The notes beneath the pieces were generated by a model. That model was not told the DNA's origin and made no database searches. It saw nothing but the letters and a program-made list of their open reading frames with translations. Positions 36,553 through 46,214 of a DNA stretch of 64,000 nt are shown one piece after another. The DNA is taken from NCBI RefSeq assembly GCF_000735605.1, contig NZ_JPKG01000006.1:372001-436000 (forward strand), given 5' to 3'. The stretch comes from Allobosea sp. LC85 (GTDB lineage Bacteria > Pseudomonadota > Alphaproteobacteria > Rhizobiales > Beijerinckiaceae). Made by a program: the position numbers and the translations under genes. Position 1 is the stretch's first letter. Every line of letters starts with the position of its first letter.

Positions 36553-37680
36553 ATGCGACGCGTTCATCTCGCCCTCTTCGCGCTCGGCGTCATCGGCGCC
36601 ACTGGTCTTGCCGGCTGCGGCAAGTTCCAGAAAGCACAGCGTGCCGCCTGGCGCGACCAGGCGGAAGCCGCCTGCATGGCATCCCGCCAGGTTCCGCTCT
36701 CATCCTATGTCAGTCTGCGCGAGAAGCCGATCGACGGGCCGGGCACCTGCGGCATGACCAGGCCACTCCGTGTCTCCGCCTTCTCGGGCGGCTCGATTCA
36801 CCTCACCAGCAACGCCACGCTGGGTTGCCCCATCGTCGCCACCACCGACAAGTGGCTGGCCGAAGTGGTGCAACCAGCGGCGCAGAACGTCCTCGGCGCC
36901 CAGGTGATCGAGCTCAGGGCCGGCTCCTATTCCTGCCGGGCGATGAACAACGGCACCGGCACCAGCCGCACATCGGAGCATGCCTTCGGCAATGCCGTCG
37001 ACGTGTTCTCCTTCCGGCTGAATGACGGACGCAACATCACCGTCAAGGACGGCTGGCACGGCTCGCCTGAAGAGCAGGCCTTCCTGCGGGAGGTTTTCGT
37101 CGGCGCCTGCCAGCACTTTTCGACCGTGCTCGGGCCGGGTGCGGACATGTTCCACTACGATCACTTCCACATCGATCTGGCACGCCACGCCAAGGGCCGG
37201 CAGATCTGCAAGCCGGTGATCAAATACACCCCGAACTACAACCTGCCGCCGCCGGACCCGGCACGCACCTACACGACCGCGCAGAGGCCCGTGCGCGACA
37301 ACCTTCCGCCCATGGTGGCAGGCGCCTCAGGCAGCATGTTGCGGCAGCCCAGCGACGGCTTGCGCCCCCCCGGCGCGGTCCATGGCGGCTACCCCGTCGC
37401 AAACCATCAGGGCGGCCGGAGCCTCGATGCGCAGCGGCGCTATCTCGACGAGCAACCGCTCAACCCGCCACGCTACCGAGCGGAGACGCCACCGAGCGCA
37501 GCGCAAGGCCCGCTGATGCTGCCGGGCTCGGTCCCCCCGACCGAAGAGTTGATCGTCGGCGATGACGAGGGCAACGGTGTGATGGACATGCAGGGCGAGG
37601 AGCAGGCACGGCCGCAGATCTCGCCACGCAACGATCCCTTTGCCTATGGCCGGCAAGCGGGCGGCAGCCAGCGCTACTGA
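36553..37680 (+). CDS. extensin-like family lipoprotein (LAS-type peptidase fold)
   Basis: This 375-residue protein has a lipobox LAGC (residues 19-22), so it should be a lipoprotein. The extensin-like C-terminal domain (about 60-230) keeps the LAS-superfamily zinc pattern: SEHAFGNAVDV (H143, D150) and FHYDHFHIDLAR. Several cysteines could form disulfides. A Pro/Gly-rich tail of about 140 residues follows. Members are thought to act on peptidoglycan, but this is inferred. It is convergent with mepA, 8 bp apart. Confidence 0.88.
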   Translation: MRRVHLALFALGVIGATGLAGCGKFQKAQRAAWRDQAEAACMASRQVPLSSYVSLREKPIDGPGTCGMTRPLRVSAFSGGSIHLTSNATLGCPIVATTDKWLAEVVQPAAQNVLGAQVIELRAGSYSCRAMNNGTGTSRTSEHAFGNAVDVFSFRLNDGRNITVKDGWHGSPEEQAFLREVFVGACQHFSTVLGPGADMFHYDHFHIDLARHAKGRQICKPVIKYTPNYNLPPPDPARTYTTAQRPVRDNLPPMVAGASGSMLRQPSDGLRPPGAVHGGYPVANHQGGRSLDAQRRYLDEQPLNPPRYRAETPPSAAQGPLMLPGSVPPTEELIVGDDEGNGVMDMQGEEQARPQISPRNDPFAYGRQAGGSQRY

Positions 37681-37688
37681 GAGCAGCG

Positions 37689-38636
37689 TCAGCGCGCGAC
37701 CAGCACCTGCCGGCATTCAGCCGGCAGTGCGTCGAGGGACATCGGCGGCTTCGGTTTGGGCTTTGGCCCCGGGCGCGGCTTGGGCGGATTGAAGATCGCG
37801 TTATATTGCCGCTCGACCCAGCCGGTCAGTTCGGCGCCGCAGCCGTCGCCGAAATTCGGCGGTTCCTGGCCGGAGCAACCCTCCATTCCCGCCGGACAGC
37901 TCAGCCGGATATGGAAATGGTAGTTATGGCCCCACATCGGCCTCACCTTCTCGAGCCAGGAGCGATCCGCACCGGCCTCGCGGCACAATGCGACCTTGAG
38001 CGCGGGATTGACGAAGATGCGCTCGACGCGCGGCTCGGCGGCGACGGACTTGATCAGCTTGGTATGGGCCGGCGTCCAGTTCTTCGGGTCGACATCGCGC
38101 CAGTCTGCCCGCGCCATGTTCACGGCCGACATGTTCTCGCGTGCGTCGCCGTCGAGGCGCTGCTTCGGCATCGGCGTGAGCCAGACATCGGCATCGAGGC
38201 CGATCTGATGAGAAGCATGGCCGGTCAACATCGGCCCGCCGCGCGGCTGGGAGATGTCGCCAACCAGCAGGCCTGGCCAGCCGTTGATCCTGGGCACATT
38301 CCCCGCGAGCGTCTCCAGATAGGAAATCAGCGCGGGGTGACCCCAATTGCGGTTCCGGGCCAGCCGCATCACCTGCCAGCTCTCACCGTCGATCGGCAGG
38401 GCCGTCGCACCGGCGAGGCACCCCCTGGCGTAGGAGCCGATGGCACGCGCCTGCATGCTGGCCGGCGTCGTCTTCTGCCCGAACAGGGCGCGCGCCGCCT
38501 CCGGAAAGGCCGCGATATTGGCCGTCCGGCGCTTGGCCTCCTCCTCCGCAGTCGACTGCGCGTGCACCGCCGGCGCAGTCAGCGCGGCCAGGAGCAAGGC
38601 GGACAAGGCCAGGAGCGGACGATTCGGACGATGCAT
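37689..38636 (-). CDS. mepA: penicillin-insensitive murein endopeptidase
   Basis: This 315-residue periplasmic LAS metallopeptidase cleaves D-alanyl-meso-DAP crosslinks. A signal peptide (LLALSALLLAALTAPAVHAQ) is present. Zinc and catalytic residues are in GHASHQIGLDAD (H140, H143, D150) and in HNYHFHIRLSCP. The C-terminus is a basic, proline-rich tail (PKPRPGPKPKPKPP). ATG 38636 fits the signal peptide; the frame to 39104 overlaps the next gene's antisense. It is convergent with the extensin-like gene, which has the same fold. Confidence 0.92.
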   Translation of the reverse strand: MHRPNRPLLALSALLLAALTAPAVHAQSTAEEEAKRRTANIAAFPEAARALFGQKTTPASMQARAIGSYARGCLAGATALPIDGESWQVMRLARNRNWGHPALISYLETLAGNVPRINGWPGLLVGDISQPRGGPMLTGHASHQIGLDADVWLTPMPKQRLDGDARENMSAVNMARADWRDVDPKNWTPAHTKLIKSVAAEPRVERIFVNPALKVALCREAGADRSWLEKVRPMWGHNYHFHIRLSCPAGMEGCSGQEPPNFGDGCGAELTGWVERQYNAIFNPPKPRPGPKPKPKPPMSLDALPAECRQVLVAR

Positions 38637-38796
38637 TGCCCGAGAACGCCGGGTTTTCGGGATCAGGTCAAGCACGAGAAAGGTCACAAGAGCCAAGTAT
38701 GGACAACGACTACGCGAGGTTGCAGCCTTGGCCACGCAGCGATCGGGCCCCTCCGCCCAGAAGAAGATCGCGCGCCCAGGTGAGGAGATGACGCTG

Positions 38797-39783
38797 ATGA
38801 CGGACGCCACGATCGACCGCCGCGCGCTGCTTGGGGGGCTTGGCGCGAGCCTGGCTCTGCCGGGTAGCGCGAGCCTCGCGCAGGGCTCCTGGCCGCAGGG
38901 CCGGACGCTGAAGCTCGTGGTGCCCTTCCCGCCAGCGGGGGCAACGGATGTGCTTGGGCGCCTCGTCGCCGACAAGCTCGGCCAGACATGGGGCACGAAC
39001 ATCGTCGTCGAGAACCGGCCCGGTGCCGGCGGCAATATCGGCACCGATGTCGTCGCCAAGGCGGAGCCGAACGGCGACACCTTCCTGATCGTCTCGGTCG
39101 GCATGGCAACGAACCAGTATCTCTACGCCAAGCTGAACTACGACCCGGCCAAGGATCTCGCACCGATCACCATGGTTGCGCTGGTGCCCAATTTGCTGGT
39201 CGTCAACAAGGATCTCCCGGTCAAGGACACCGCCGAACTCGTTGCCTACGCCAAGGCCAATCCCGGCAAGCTGACCTATGCCTCATCCGGCGTCGGGACT
39301 TCCGTGCATCTCTCCGGCGAATTGTTCCAGAAGCTCACCGGCACCAAGATGGTTCATGTGCCCTATCGCGGAACCGCGCAGGCAACACAGGACCTGATTG
39401 GCGGGCGGATCGACCTGATCTTCGACAATATCACCCAGGCGCTGCCACATGTCCGCTCGGGCTCGATCCGCGGCCTCGGCATCACCACGGCCAAGCGCTC
39501 GGCGGCTGCTCCGGAATTCGCGCCGATCGCGGACGTCGTTCCGGGCTTCGATGTCTCGTCCTGGTTCGCGCTCTTTGCCCCGGCAAAGACGCCGCAAGCC
39601 GTCATCGACAAGATCCATGCCGACACCAAAGCCGGCCTCGCCGATCCGGCGCTTCGGGCCAAGATGGACCTTCTGGCAGCCGAACCCGTCGGCAACACGC
39701 CGGCAGAGCTCGGCGCCTTCCTTCAGGTCGAAATGAGGAAATGGGGCGACCTGATCCGAGAAGTCGGCGTCAAGGTCGAATAA
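38797..39783 (+). CDS. tripartite tricarboxylate transporter (Bug) substrate-binding protein
   Basis: This 328-residue protein starts with a twin-arginine-like signal (MTDATIDRRALLGGLGASLALPG). The Bug/TctC fold follows: LKLVVPFPPAGATDVLGRLVADKL and VENRPGAGGNIGTDVVAKAEPNGDTFL, hallmarks of the family. ATG 38797 has GAGGAG about 9 bp upstream; ATG 38788 is also possible. No TctA/TctB membrane genes are adjacent, which is common for orphan Bug proteins. The ligand is unknown. Confidence 0.92.
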   Translation: MTDATIDRRALLGGLGASLALPGSASLAQGSWPQGRTLKLVVPFPPAGATDVLGRLVADKLGQTWGTNIVVENRPGAGGNIGTDVVAKAEPNGDTFLIVSVGMATNQYLYAKLNYDPAKDLAPITMVALVPNLLVVNKDLPVKDTAELVAYAKANPGKLTYASSGVGTSVHLSGELFQKLTGTKMVHVPYRGTAQATQDLIGGRIDLIFDNITQALPHVRSGSIRGLGITTAKRSAAAPEFAPIADVVPGFDVSSWFALFAPAKTPQAVIDKIHADTKAGLADPALRAKMDLLAAEPVGNTPAELGAFLQVEMRKWGDLIREVGVKVE

Positions 39784-39797
39784 GCCCTTCATACGCC

Positions 39798-39865
39798 AGA
39801 GCATGCTGCGAAAAAGTGGCAACGGTTTTTCGCATAAGGCATGCTCTAAACTATGAGGGTCGATC
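39798..39865 (+). repeat. composite palindromic intergenic repeat, copy A
   Basis: The unit opens AGAGCATGCT, contains GCGAAAAA-GTGGCAACGG-TTTTTCGC, closes GGCATGCTCT and ends TAAACTATGAGGGTCGATC. Outer and inner arms are complementary, giving a long hairpin. It matches the element at 61109 with only a few differences over 68 bp. It lies 15 bp after the Bug gene stop. Confidence 0.75.
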
Positions 39866-39953
39866 GCCGCTTCGGAACCCTCGGCACGGCAGCGACGTTC
39901 TCCTTTCACGTTCAGCGCGCCCGGCGCGCTTCACACGAGAAAGGGAGCGCGTC

Positions 39954-40127
39954 ATGTCCACGCTCGTCATCGTTCTGCTGGTGATCCTGCTGCTCGGCGG
40001 CGGCGGCTATTATGGCCATCGCAGCTACGGCAATGCCGGCCTCGGCGGTGTCGTCGGCCTCGTACTGATGGTCGTGCTGGTGCTTTGGCTCCTTGGCGCG
40101 ATCGGAGGCGCGCCGGTCCGTGTCTGA
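39954..40127 (+). CDS. small hydrophobic protein, DUF3309-like
   Basis: This 57-residue protein has two hydrophobic helices (STLVIVLLVILLLGGGG and GVVGLVLMVVLVLWLLGAIGG) joined by a Gly/Tyr-rich turn, the layout of DUF3309 mini-proteins. AAGGGAG precedes ATG 39954 with spacing of about 8. It is probably inserted in the inner membrane; function is unknown. It ends 7 bp from the convergent ornithine cyclodeaminase family gene. Confidence 0.75.
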   Translation: MSTLVIVLLVILLLGGGGYYGHRSYGNAGLGGVVGLVLMVVLVLWLLGAIGGAPVRV

Positions 40128-40133
40128 CGGGCG

Positions 40134-41084
40134 TCAGCCGAGATTTGCGAGGTGCCAGACCAGCATGGCCGCGGCCAGATCCTCGATCGCGGTGCCGACC
40201 GACTTGAACAGGGTGATCTCGCCATCCTCGTTGGCACCGATGACTTCGGCGCGGCACAGCTGAGCCAGCGTGCCGGCGACCTTGTCCGCCTCATACGCTC
40301 CGGCCTTGATCGCGACCGCGACGTCCCCGCCCTCCTTCAGGGCGGCTTCAGTATCGACGAAGACGCGGGCGCGGTGCAGGGCCTCGTCATCAGCCTCGCG
40401 CATCGACAGATTGAAGGCGCCGACGAGGTCGAGATGGGCGTCGCGCTTCAGCCAGCGGCCCATGACAATGGGCTCGCGTGAAAGCGTCGCGCAGGAAATC
40501 AGGTCCGCCTGTCGCGCGTCGCCCTCGAGGTCGTCGCTGACGCGCACTGCAATACCTTCCGCCGCCAGGGCTTCCACCACCGCCTCGCTCCCCTCGCGGC
40601 GGCGCCCCCAGATGGCGATATCCTCGAAATCGCGCACAGCACTGTGCGCCTTGATCAGGAATGGCGCCAGGGCGCCCGACCCGACCATCAGCATGCGCTT
40701 GCCATGAGGGTGCCCGAGCTTGCGCGCGGCAAGTGCGGAGGCAGCGGCCGTCCGCCAGGCGGTAAGGCGCGCGCCATCGAGCGCCGCAAGCGGGGCGCCC
40801 GTCGATCCGTTCATGAGCAGGTATGTGCCCATCACGCTCGGCAGGCTCAGCGAGCCGTTCGATGGATAGACCGTGACGACCTTGGTGCCGAGGAAAGCTT
40901 CCGGCGCGGCGGGCCCGGTCCAGGCCGGCATCAGCAGAAGCGTGGCGTGATCGGCCGGCCGTTCGATCTCGTGGTGATGACGCACGGGCGTGACGATATC
41001 GCCGCGAAAGGCTCCGTCCAGCGCATCGATCAGGGCAGGGAACGTGAGAAGGCGGTCGATCTCCGCCGCAGGGATAACGCGCAT
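40134..41084 (-). CDS. ornithine cyclodeaminase/mu-crystallin family protein
   Basis: This 316-residue NAD(P)-dependent protein has the family pattern: GTKVVTVYP, LDGARLTAWRTAAASALAARKL, the nucleotide loop VGSGALAPFLIKAH, and AHLDLVGAFNLSMREAD. Members include ornithine cyclodeaminase, alanine dehydrogenase and Delta1-pyrroline-2-carboxylate reductase, so the exact reaction is open. It is followed by nothing on its strand within 1 kb except the Bug region, and starts 13 bp after lapA. Confidence 0.9.
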   Translation of the reverse strand: MRVIPAAEIDRLLTFPALIDALDGAFRGDIVTPVRHHHEIERPADHATLLLMPAWTGPAAPEAFLGTKVVTVYPSNGSLSLPSVMGTYLLMNGSTGAPLAALDGARLTAWRTAAASALAARKLGHPHGKRMLMVGSGALAPFLIKAHSAVRDFEDIAIWGRRREGSEAVVEALAAEGIAVRVSDDLEGDARQADLISCATLSREPIVMGRWLKRDAHLDLVGAFNLSMREADDEALHRARVFVDTEAALKEGGDVAVAIKAGAYEADKVAGTLAQLCRAEVIGANEDGEITLFKSVGTAIEDLAAAMLVWHLANLG

Positions 41085-41097
41085 CTGTCTGTGTCAA

Positions 41098-41436
41098 TCA
41101 GCTGTTGCGGCTGGTCAAGGCCGGCAGGGCGGAATCGGGCACGGCGGCCCGCAACGACTGCGCCTCGCTGCGCAGAACCTCGGCCTCGCGGCGGTTACGG
41201 CGCGCCGCCTTGCGATACTTGCCCTGCGCAATCCATGAAGCGAGGCCGCCGATCAGAACCCCGGCAGCAATCGCGGCCAGGACCACGGCGAAGAGCGGAA
41301 GATCGAAAGCCAGCGTCGGCGCATCGCGACTGAACGGATCGAGCGAGACACGCACGGGGCCCCGGTTCGCAATCGAGAAGAGGACGATCGCCAAGGCGAC
41401 CGGCACGAGGATCAGCGCCTTGAAGAAAGATTTCAT
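41098..41436 (-). CDS. lapA: LapA family (DUF1049) inner-membrane protein
   Basis: This 112-residue protein has two transmembrane helices (ALILVPVALAIVLFSIANRGPVRV and PLFAVVLAAIAAGVLIGGLASW) and a basic cytoplasmic coiled tail (RKAARRNRREAEVLR). This is the DUF1049/LapA layout; in E. coli LapA acts with LapB in LPS assembly control. LapB is not in the window. It sits downstream of ihfB with a 49 bp gap. Confidence 0.88.
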   Translation of the reverse strand: MKSFFKALILVPVALAIVLFSIANRGPVRVSLDPFSRDAPTLAFDLPLFAVVLAAIAAGVLIGGLASWIAQGKYRKAARRNRREAEVLRSEAQSLRAAVPDSALPALTSRNS

Positions 41437-41485
41437 GGGTTTTTCCTCGCGTGCCGCACGACCGACCCTGACATCCGACCGGATG

Positions 41486-41770
41486 TCAGTGCTTGCCGTT
41501 CAGCCTCTGGCGAAGCTCCTTGCCGGTCTTGAAGACGGGCACGAACTTCTCTTCGACCTCGACCGCATCACCGGTGCGAGGGTTGCGGCCGACCCTTGCG
41601 GCGCGGGCCTTGCGGGAGAATGCACCAAAGCCGCGCAGTTCGACACGATCCCCACGCCCCAGCGCCTTGACGACCTCGTCGAGGATCGCCGTGACGATGT
41701 TCTCGATATCGCGCTGGTAGAGGTGAGTGTTGCGCTCGGCGATGCGTTGAACGAGTTCAGATTTTATCAT
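41486..41770 (-). CDS. ihfB: integration host factor beta subunit
   Basis: This 94-residue HU/IHF DNA-bending protein starts [17 protein letters not shown], typical of IhfB. The beta-arm motif is [12 protein letters not shown] and the C-terminus is [13 protein letters not shown]. It acts as a heterodimer with IhfA. ATG 41770 removes a spurious longer N-terminus. The ihfB-sppA neighbourhood is common in alphaproteobacteria; sppA is upstream here. Confidence 0.95.
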   Translation of the reverse strand: MIKSELVQRIAERNTHLYQRDIENIVTAILDEVVKALGRGDRVELRGFGAFSRKARAARVGRNPRTGDAVEVEEKFVPVFKTGKELRQRLNGKH

Positions 41771-41798
41771 GTGTCCAATATAACCGATTGTATCAACA

Positions 41799-42767
41799 TC
41801 ACTTTTCGGCGACAGGCTGCCAGAGCGCCAAGGGCGCGTCAAGCCGCAGGCCAACCGGCTGATCGGCGGCCCGCGCAAGGATCACCGCCAGCGATTCAAG
41901 ACCGGCTGCGCGCGCCATCGCCTCGCCGGCGCTCCACAGGCCGAACGAGGACGACTCGTTGCGGCGGCGCCAGTCACGCACCGGCAAATCCTTGGCGACA
42001 TTCTTCTCGCGCTCGAGCCAGGCGATCGCCTCCGGTTCGCCGCCGATCTCGTCGATCAGCCTGAGGCCGACGGCCTGCCGGCCGGAATAGACACGGCCAT
42101 CCGACACGACCGCAATCTCAGTCTCGCCGAGCTTGCGCCGATCGCCGACGAGGCGCTTGAACCAATCGTAATTATCCTCGACCACGCGTTGCAGCGCGGC
42201 GCGCGCCTCCGGCGAAGTCGGCTCAAGGCCGTTCGGCGCAGCCTTCAGCGGGCTCGATTTGACTTCCTCGACCTTGACCCCGACCGTGTCGAGCAGCCGC
42301 CCGACATTGGGGATCTGGAAGAGCACGCCGATCGAGCCGATGAGCGAGGTCTGGCGCCCGACGATGCGGTCCGCCCCCATGGCCGCGATATAGCCGCCCG
42401 AGGCAGCCAGCCCGTCAACAACCGCGACCATCGGCTTCTTGGCCGCCAAGCTGCGCAGCGCCGTGTGCAATGCCTCGGAGCCGCTGGTGGTGCCACCGGG
42501 GCTGTCGATCCGAACCACCACGGCAGAAGCCCGGCTGTCCTCAAGCGACTTGATGAGATCGAGCGTGCGCCTGTCGCCGGAGATGAAACCCGAAATGGTG
42601 ACCCGGGCAATGTGTGCGCGCGAAGTCGAACCGGGCGCTTTGCCGCTCCAGGCCAGCCCCGCGACGATAGCCGCCGCGATGACGCCAAGAACGGCGAGCA
42701 GGCGCCAGAGCGTCAGTTTGCGCCGCAGATTGCGGCGGTCGGCGAGCAGGTCTGCATCGGACGACAT
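41799..42767 (-). CDS. sppA: signal peptide peptidase SppA
   Basis: This 322-residue membrane-anchored serine protease of the short (single-domain) type cleaves leftover signal peptides. It has an N-terminal transmembrane helix (about 22-40), then [32 protein letters not shown] with nucleophile S123, and [12 protein letters not shown] 42767 has AGGAG about 10 bp upstream. It is followed 28 bp later by ihfB. Confidence 0.95.
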   Translation of the reverse strand: MSSDADLLADRRNLRRKLTLWRLLAVLGVIAAAIVAGLAWSGKAPGSTSRAHIARVTISGFISGDRRTLDLIKSLEDSRASAVVVRIDSPGGTTSGSEALHTALRSLAAKKPMVAVVDGLAASGGYIAAMGADRIVGRQTSLIGSIGVLFQIPNVGRLLDTVGVKVEEVKSSPLKAAPNGLEPTSPEARAALQRVVEDNYDWFKRLVGDRRKLGETEIAVVSDGRVYSGRQAVGLRLIDEIGGEPEAIAWLEREKNVAKDLPVRDWRRRNESSSFGLWSAGEAMARAAGLESLAVILARAADQPVGLRLDAPLALWQPVAEK

Positions 42768-42852
42768 GGGGTAAACGCTCCTGTGGTCACGGACGCTGGC
42801 TGGGCCCGTGATGTAGCCCTGCGGCAGCGGCGGGGCAAGGCGGCGCTCGGCC

Positions 42853-44142
42853 TCAGGCGTCGAGCGTCGCTCTTTGCCGGTCGAGCGCCAGCAGCGCAAG
42901 GCCGCTTGCGACAGACCGGAAGGCGTCACCAATATGAACGCGTTCCGAGCCGAAGCGGCGGTCGAACAGGGCGCGCACGGCCGGCACATGCGATGTTCCG
43001 CCGGTCATGAAGACGGCCTCGATCGCACTGGATTCGACCTTGGCCTCAGTGAGGGCGCGGTCGAGCGCCGCCTCGATGGACGCGACGTCCTCGGCAATCC
43101 AGCTTTCGAAATCCGCCCGGCGGATCGTCCTCTCGATGCTGACATCCATCTGGCGGAAATCCAGCACGGTCTCGTCCTGCGACGACAGCGCAACCTTCGC
43201 CGCCGAGACGGCGCGATAGAGTTCATAACCAAGATCGTATTCGATCACGGTCAGCAGATCCTCGAGCTTGCCGGGCTCGACCGCATCGCGGATCAGCGCC
43301 TTGAGTTCGGCCATGGTCTCGCGGCTCTTCATCAGCGAGAGCCGGTGCCACTGCGCGAAGGCCGCGTGGTAATGGGCGGGGATCGGCAGCAGCTTCTCGA
43401 AGGAGCGATACTGCGTGCCCTTGCCGAGCCGTGGCGAGACGGCATGCTCGATGATGCGGTAGTCAAAGGTATCACCGGCGACGCCGACACCGGCATGAGA
43501 GAGCGGGATCGCCTCCAGCCGCCCTGTCCCACCAGGCTCGAAGCGCATCACCGAGAAATCGCTCGTGCCGCCCCCGAAATCGGCGACCAGCATGGTCTGC
43601 GGCGTCTTCAGGTCGCGCGCATACCAGTAGGCCGCGCCGAGCGGCTCATAGGCGAAATCGACCTTGGGCATGCCAGCCTTCGCATAGGAGGCCGAGAGGC
43701 GCTTCACGGCCAGTTCCTCGTCCGGACGCTCGCCGGCGAAGACAACGGGGCGACCCGAGATCAGCGGAGTCTCGGAGAGATCGTCGAGCCCGGCACTCAG
43801 GTCGGCGAGGAAGACGCCGATCAGGTCCTCGAGCCGATACAGCTTCCCGAACAGGCGCGTCTCCTGGAAGGCACGACTGGACAGATGTGTCTTCAGCGAC
43901 TGCAGAAAGCGATGCTCGGTCGTCATGCCGAGCGCCATGTCGAGAGCGTCAGGTCCGCTGACATGAACGACGCGGGCCTGCGGCGGCCGCCCCTCGCGCC
44001 AGAACATCAGCGCCGAGCGATAGGCGTCGACGGCGCCCTGCTTCGTCGCGAAGCTGCGGGTCGAGACAGAACCATCCGGCCGTGCCAGGGCGACCACGCT
44101 GTTGGTGGTGCCGAAATCGATGCCGATCGCGATGTCGTTCAT
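42853..44142 (-). CDS. Hsp70 family protein (YegD/DnaK-like ATPase)
   Basis: This 429-residue protein has an actin-like ATPase domain: phosphate 1 DFGTTNS (9-15), phosphate 2 VADFGGGTSDFS and adenosine motif FMTGGTSHVPAVRALF. It lacks the substrate-binding domain of DnaK, as do YegD-type proteins. It is likely a stand-alone ATPase chaperone of unknown client. It is about 85 bp upstream of sppA and is separated from rpsA by a terminator. Confidence 0.9.
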   Translation of the reverse strand: MNDIAIGIDFGTTNSVVALARPDGSVSTRSFATKQGAVDAYRSALMFWREGRPPQARVVHVSGPDALDMALGMTTEHRFLQSLKTHLSSRAFQETRLFGKLYRLEDLIGVFLADLSAGLDDLSETPLISGRPVVFAGERPDEELAVKRLSASYAKAGMPKVDFAYEPLGAAYWYARDLKTPQTMLVADFGGGTSDFSVMRFEPGGTGRLEAIPLSHAGVGVAGDTFDYRIIEHAVSPRLGKGTQYRSFEKLLPIPAHYHAAFAQWHRLSLMKSRETMAELKALIRDAVEPGKLEDLLTVIEYDLGYELYRAVSAAKVALSSQDETVLDFRQMDVSIERTIRRADFESWIAEDVASIEAALDRALTEAKVESSAIEAVFMTGGTSHVPAVRALFDRRFGSERVHIGDAFRSVASGLALLALDRQRATLDA

Positions 44143-44160
44143 CCCGCTTCCTTTCGCCGA

Positions 44161-44194
44161 AACAAAAGCCCGCGCGGATTTCTCCGCGCGGGCT
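44161..44194 (-). terminator. rho-independent terminator after rpsA
   Basis: On the minus strand a perfect 12 bp stem (AGCCCGCGCGGA with TCCGCGCGGGCT) around a 4-base loop is followed by TTTTGTT. It lies 37 bp after the rpsA stop, and 19 bp before the start of the Hsp70-like gene. Confidence 0.9.
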
Positions 44195-44230
44195 GATGGA
44201 TTTGTCAGGCCGCGAGACGCGGCCCGAAGA

Positions 44231-45937
44231 TCACTTCTTCTCGGTGCTGGCCTTCTTGAGGGCCGCGCCAAGGATGTCGCCGAGCGAGGCGCCGGAGTCG
44301 GACGAACCGAACTGAGCGATCGCCTCCTTCTCTTCGGCCATTTCCAGCGCCTTGATCGACACCTGGATCTTGCGAGCCTTCTTGTCGAACAGGATGACGC
44401 GGGCATCGACCTTCTCGCCGGCCGCGAAGCGCTCGGGGCGCTGCTCGGAGCGCTCGCGTGCGATCTCGGCGCGCTTGATGAAGGTGGTCATGTCGGTGCC
44501 GGTGATCTTGACGTCGAGACCGGCTTCCTTGACCTCGATCACCTCACAGGTGACGACCTGGCCCTTCTTGAACTCGCCGGCATCCACGAAGGGATCGCCG
44601 CCAAGCTGCTTCAGGCCGAGCGAGATACGCTCCTTCTCGACGTCCACATCGAGAACGACAGCCTGAAGCATGTCGCCCTTCTTGTATTCCTCGATGACCT
44701 GCTCGCCCGGACGGTTCCAGTCGAGATCGGAGAGATGGATCATGCCGTCGATGTCGCCTTCGAGACCCAGGAAGAGACCGAATTCGGTCTTGTTCTTGAC
44801 CTCGCCCTCGACCACCGAACCCGACGGGTGGGTCTCGGCGAAGACCTCCCACGGATTGCGCAGGGTCTGCTTGAGACCGAGCGAGATGCGGCGCTTGACC
44901 TGATCGACCTCGAGGATCGCGACGTCGACTTCCTGCGAGGTCGAGACGATCTTGCCGGGGTGGACGTTCTTCTTGGTCCAGGACATCTCGGAGACGTGGA
45001 TGAGGCCTTCGATGCCCGGCTCCACTTCGACGAACGCGCCGTAGTCCGTGATGTTGGTGACGCGGCCCTTGAGGCGCGCACCGACCGGATAACGGGCGGC
45101 GATGCCATCCCACGGATCGGCCAGCAGCTGCTTGATGCCAAGCGAGATGCGGTGCGTCTCCTGGTTGATCTTGATGATCTTGACCTTGACCGTCTGGCCG
45201 ATGGTCACAACCTCGGACGGATGGTTGACGCGGCGCCAGGCCATGTCGGTCACGTGCAGCAAGCCGTCGATGCCGCCGAGGTCAACGAACGCACCGTATT
45301 CGGTGATGTTCTTGACGACGCCGTCGATGACCTGACCCTCTTCGAGGCTGGCGACCAGCTCGGAGCGGGCCTCGGCGCGGGTCTCTTCGAGAACCGTGCG
45401 GCGCGAGACGACGATGTTGCCGCGACGACGATCCATCTTGAGGATCTCGAACGGCTGCGGCTGGCCCATCAGCGGGCCGACGTCGCGGATCGGACGGATG
45501 TCGACCTGCGAACGCGGCAGGAAGGCGACGGCGCCGTCGAGGTCGACGGTGTAGCCGCCCTTGACCGTGTTGAAGATCATGCCGGTGACCTTCTCGCGAG
45601 CCTCGTAGGCCTTCTCGAGCTTGACCCAGCTTTCTTCGCGGCGAGCCTTGTCGCGCGAGATCACGGCTTCGCCGAGAGCGTTCTCGACCCGGTCGAGATA
45701 GACCTCGACCTCGTCGCCGACCTTGATCTCCTGATCACGGCCGGGGCCGGTGAATTCCTTGAGGGCAACGCGGCCTTCGGTCTTCAGGCCGACATCGATG
45801 ATCGCCATATCCTTCTCGATGGCGACGACGATGCCCTTGATAACGGAACCTTCAAGCGCGTCGTTACGAGCGAAGGATTCCTCGAGCAGGGCGGCGAAAT
45901 CCTCGCGACCCGCGTGATAGCTTTCTACAGCTGACAT
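44231..45937 (-). CDS. rpsA: 30S ribosomal protein S1
   Basis: This 568-residue S1 protein carries six S1 (OB-fold) repeats from about residue 25 to 540, with [23 protein letters not shown] and [24 protein letters not shown] as the clearest. It binds mRNA leaders on the 30S subunit. Length is typical. AGGAG lies before the ATG. The cytidylate kinase gene (cmk), often upstream in alphaproteobacteria, is absent here; a GNAT gene occupies that side. The leader from 45938 to 46214 (277 bp) holds no gene. Confidence 0.97.
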   Translation of the reverse strand: MSAVESYHAGREDFAALLEESFARNDALEGSVIKGIVVAIEKDMAIIDVGLKTEGRVALKEFTGPGRDQEIKVGDEVEVYLDRVENALGEAVISRDKARREESWVKLEKAYEAREKVTGMIFNTVKGGYTVDLDGAVAFLPRSQVDIRPIRDVGPLMGQPQPFEILKMDRRRGNIVVSRRTVLEETRAEARSELVASLEEGQVIDGVVKNITEYGAFVDLGGIDGLLHVTDMAWRRVNHPSEVVTIGQTVKVKIIKINQETHRISLGIKQLLADPWDGIAARYPVGARLKGRVTNITDYGAFVEVEPGIEGLIHVSEMSWTKKNVHPGKIVSTSQEVDVAILEVDQVKRRISLGLKQTLRNPWEVFAETHPSGSVVEGEVKNKTEFGLFLGLEGDIDGMIHLSDLDWNRPGEQVIEEYKKGDMLQAVVLDVDVEKERISLGLKQLGGDPFVDAGEFKKGQVVTCEVIEVKEAGLDVKITGTDMTTFIKRAEIARERSEQRPERFAAGEKVDARVILFDKKARKIQVSIKALEMAEEKEAIAQFGSSDSGASLGDILGAALKKASTEKK

Positions 45938-46214
45938 GCATTCTCCTGACGCCGGTCGCGTATCCCGCGATAACCGGCAAGCGCCGTTTGGGTTGGTGCT
46001 GCGGTCCGGACCGTCTCCGACGGCGCCTCATGGAGGCTGCCTCGCAAGGAGGCTGGCGGCGCTAAGCCGTCGAACATGATCCGTATCCGACGAGCTCGTT
46101 TCCAACACCAAACGGGAGCCAGCCTCGAAGGCCGCCCCCGGCTGTGATCGATCACGGCCCTTCGGACGAGGCGGATGTAGTCGATCAGGCGACGCTCGGC
46201 AAGAGTTATGCCCT

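Noticed and set aside
44102..45934. A 610-codon open frame on the plus strand
   Set aside because: It is antisense to rpsA. The repeated acidic Leu-Asp pattern mirrors the S1 repeats in reverse and is not a protein family.
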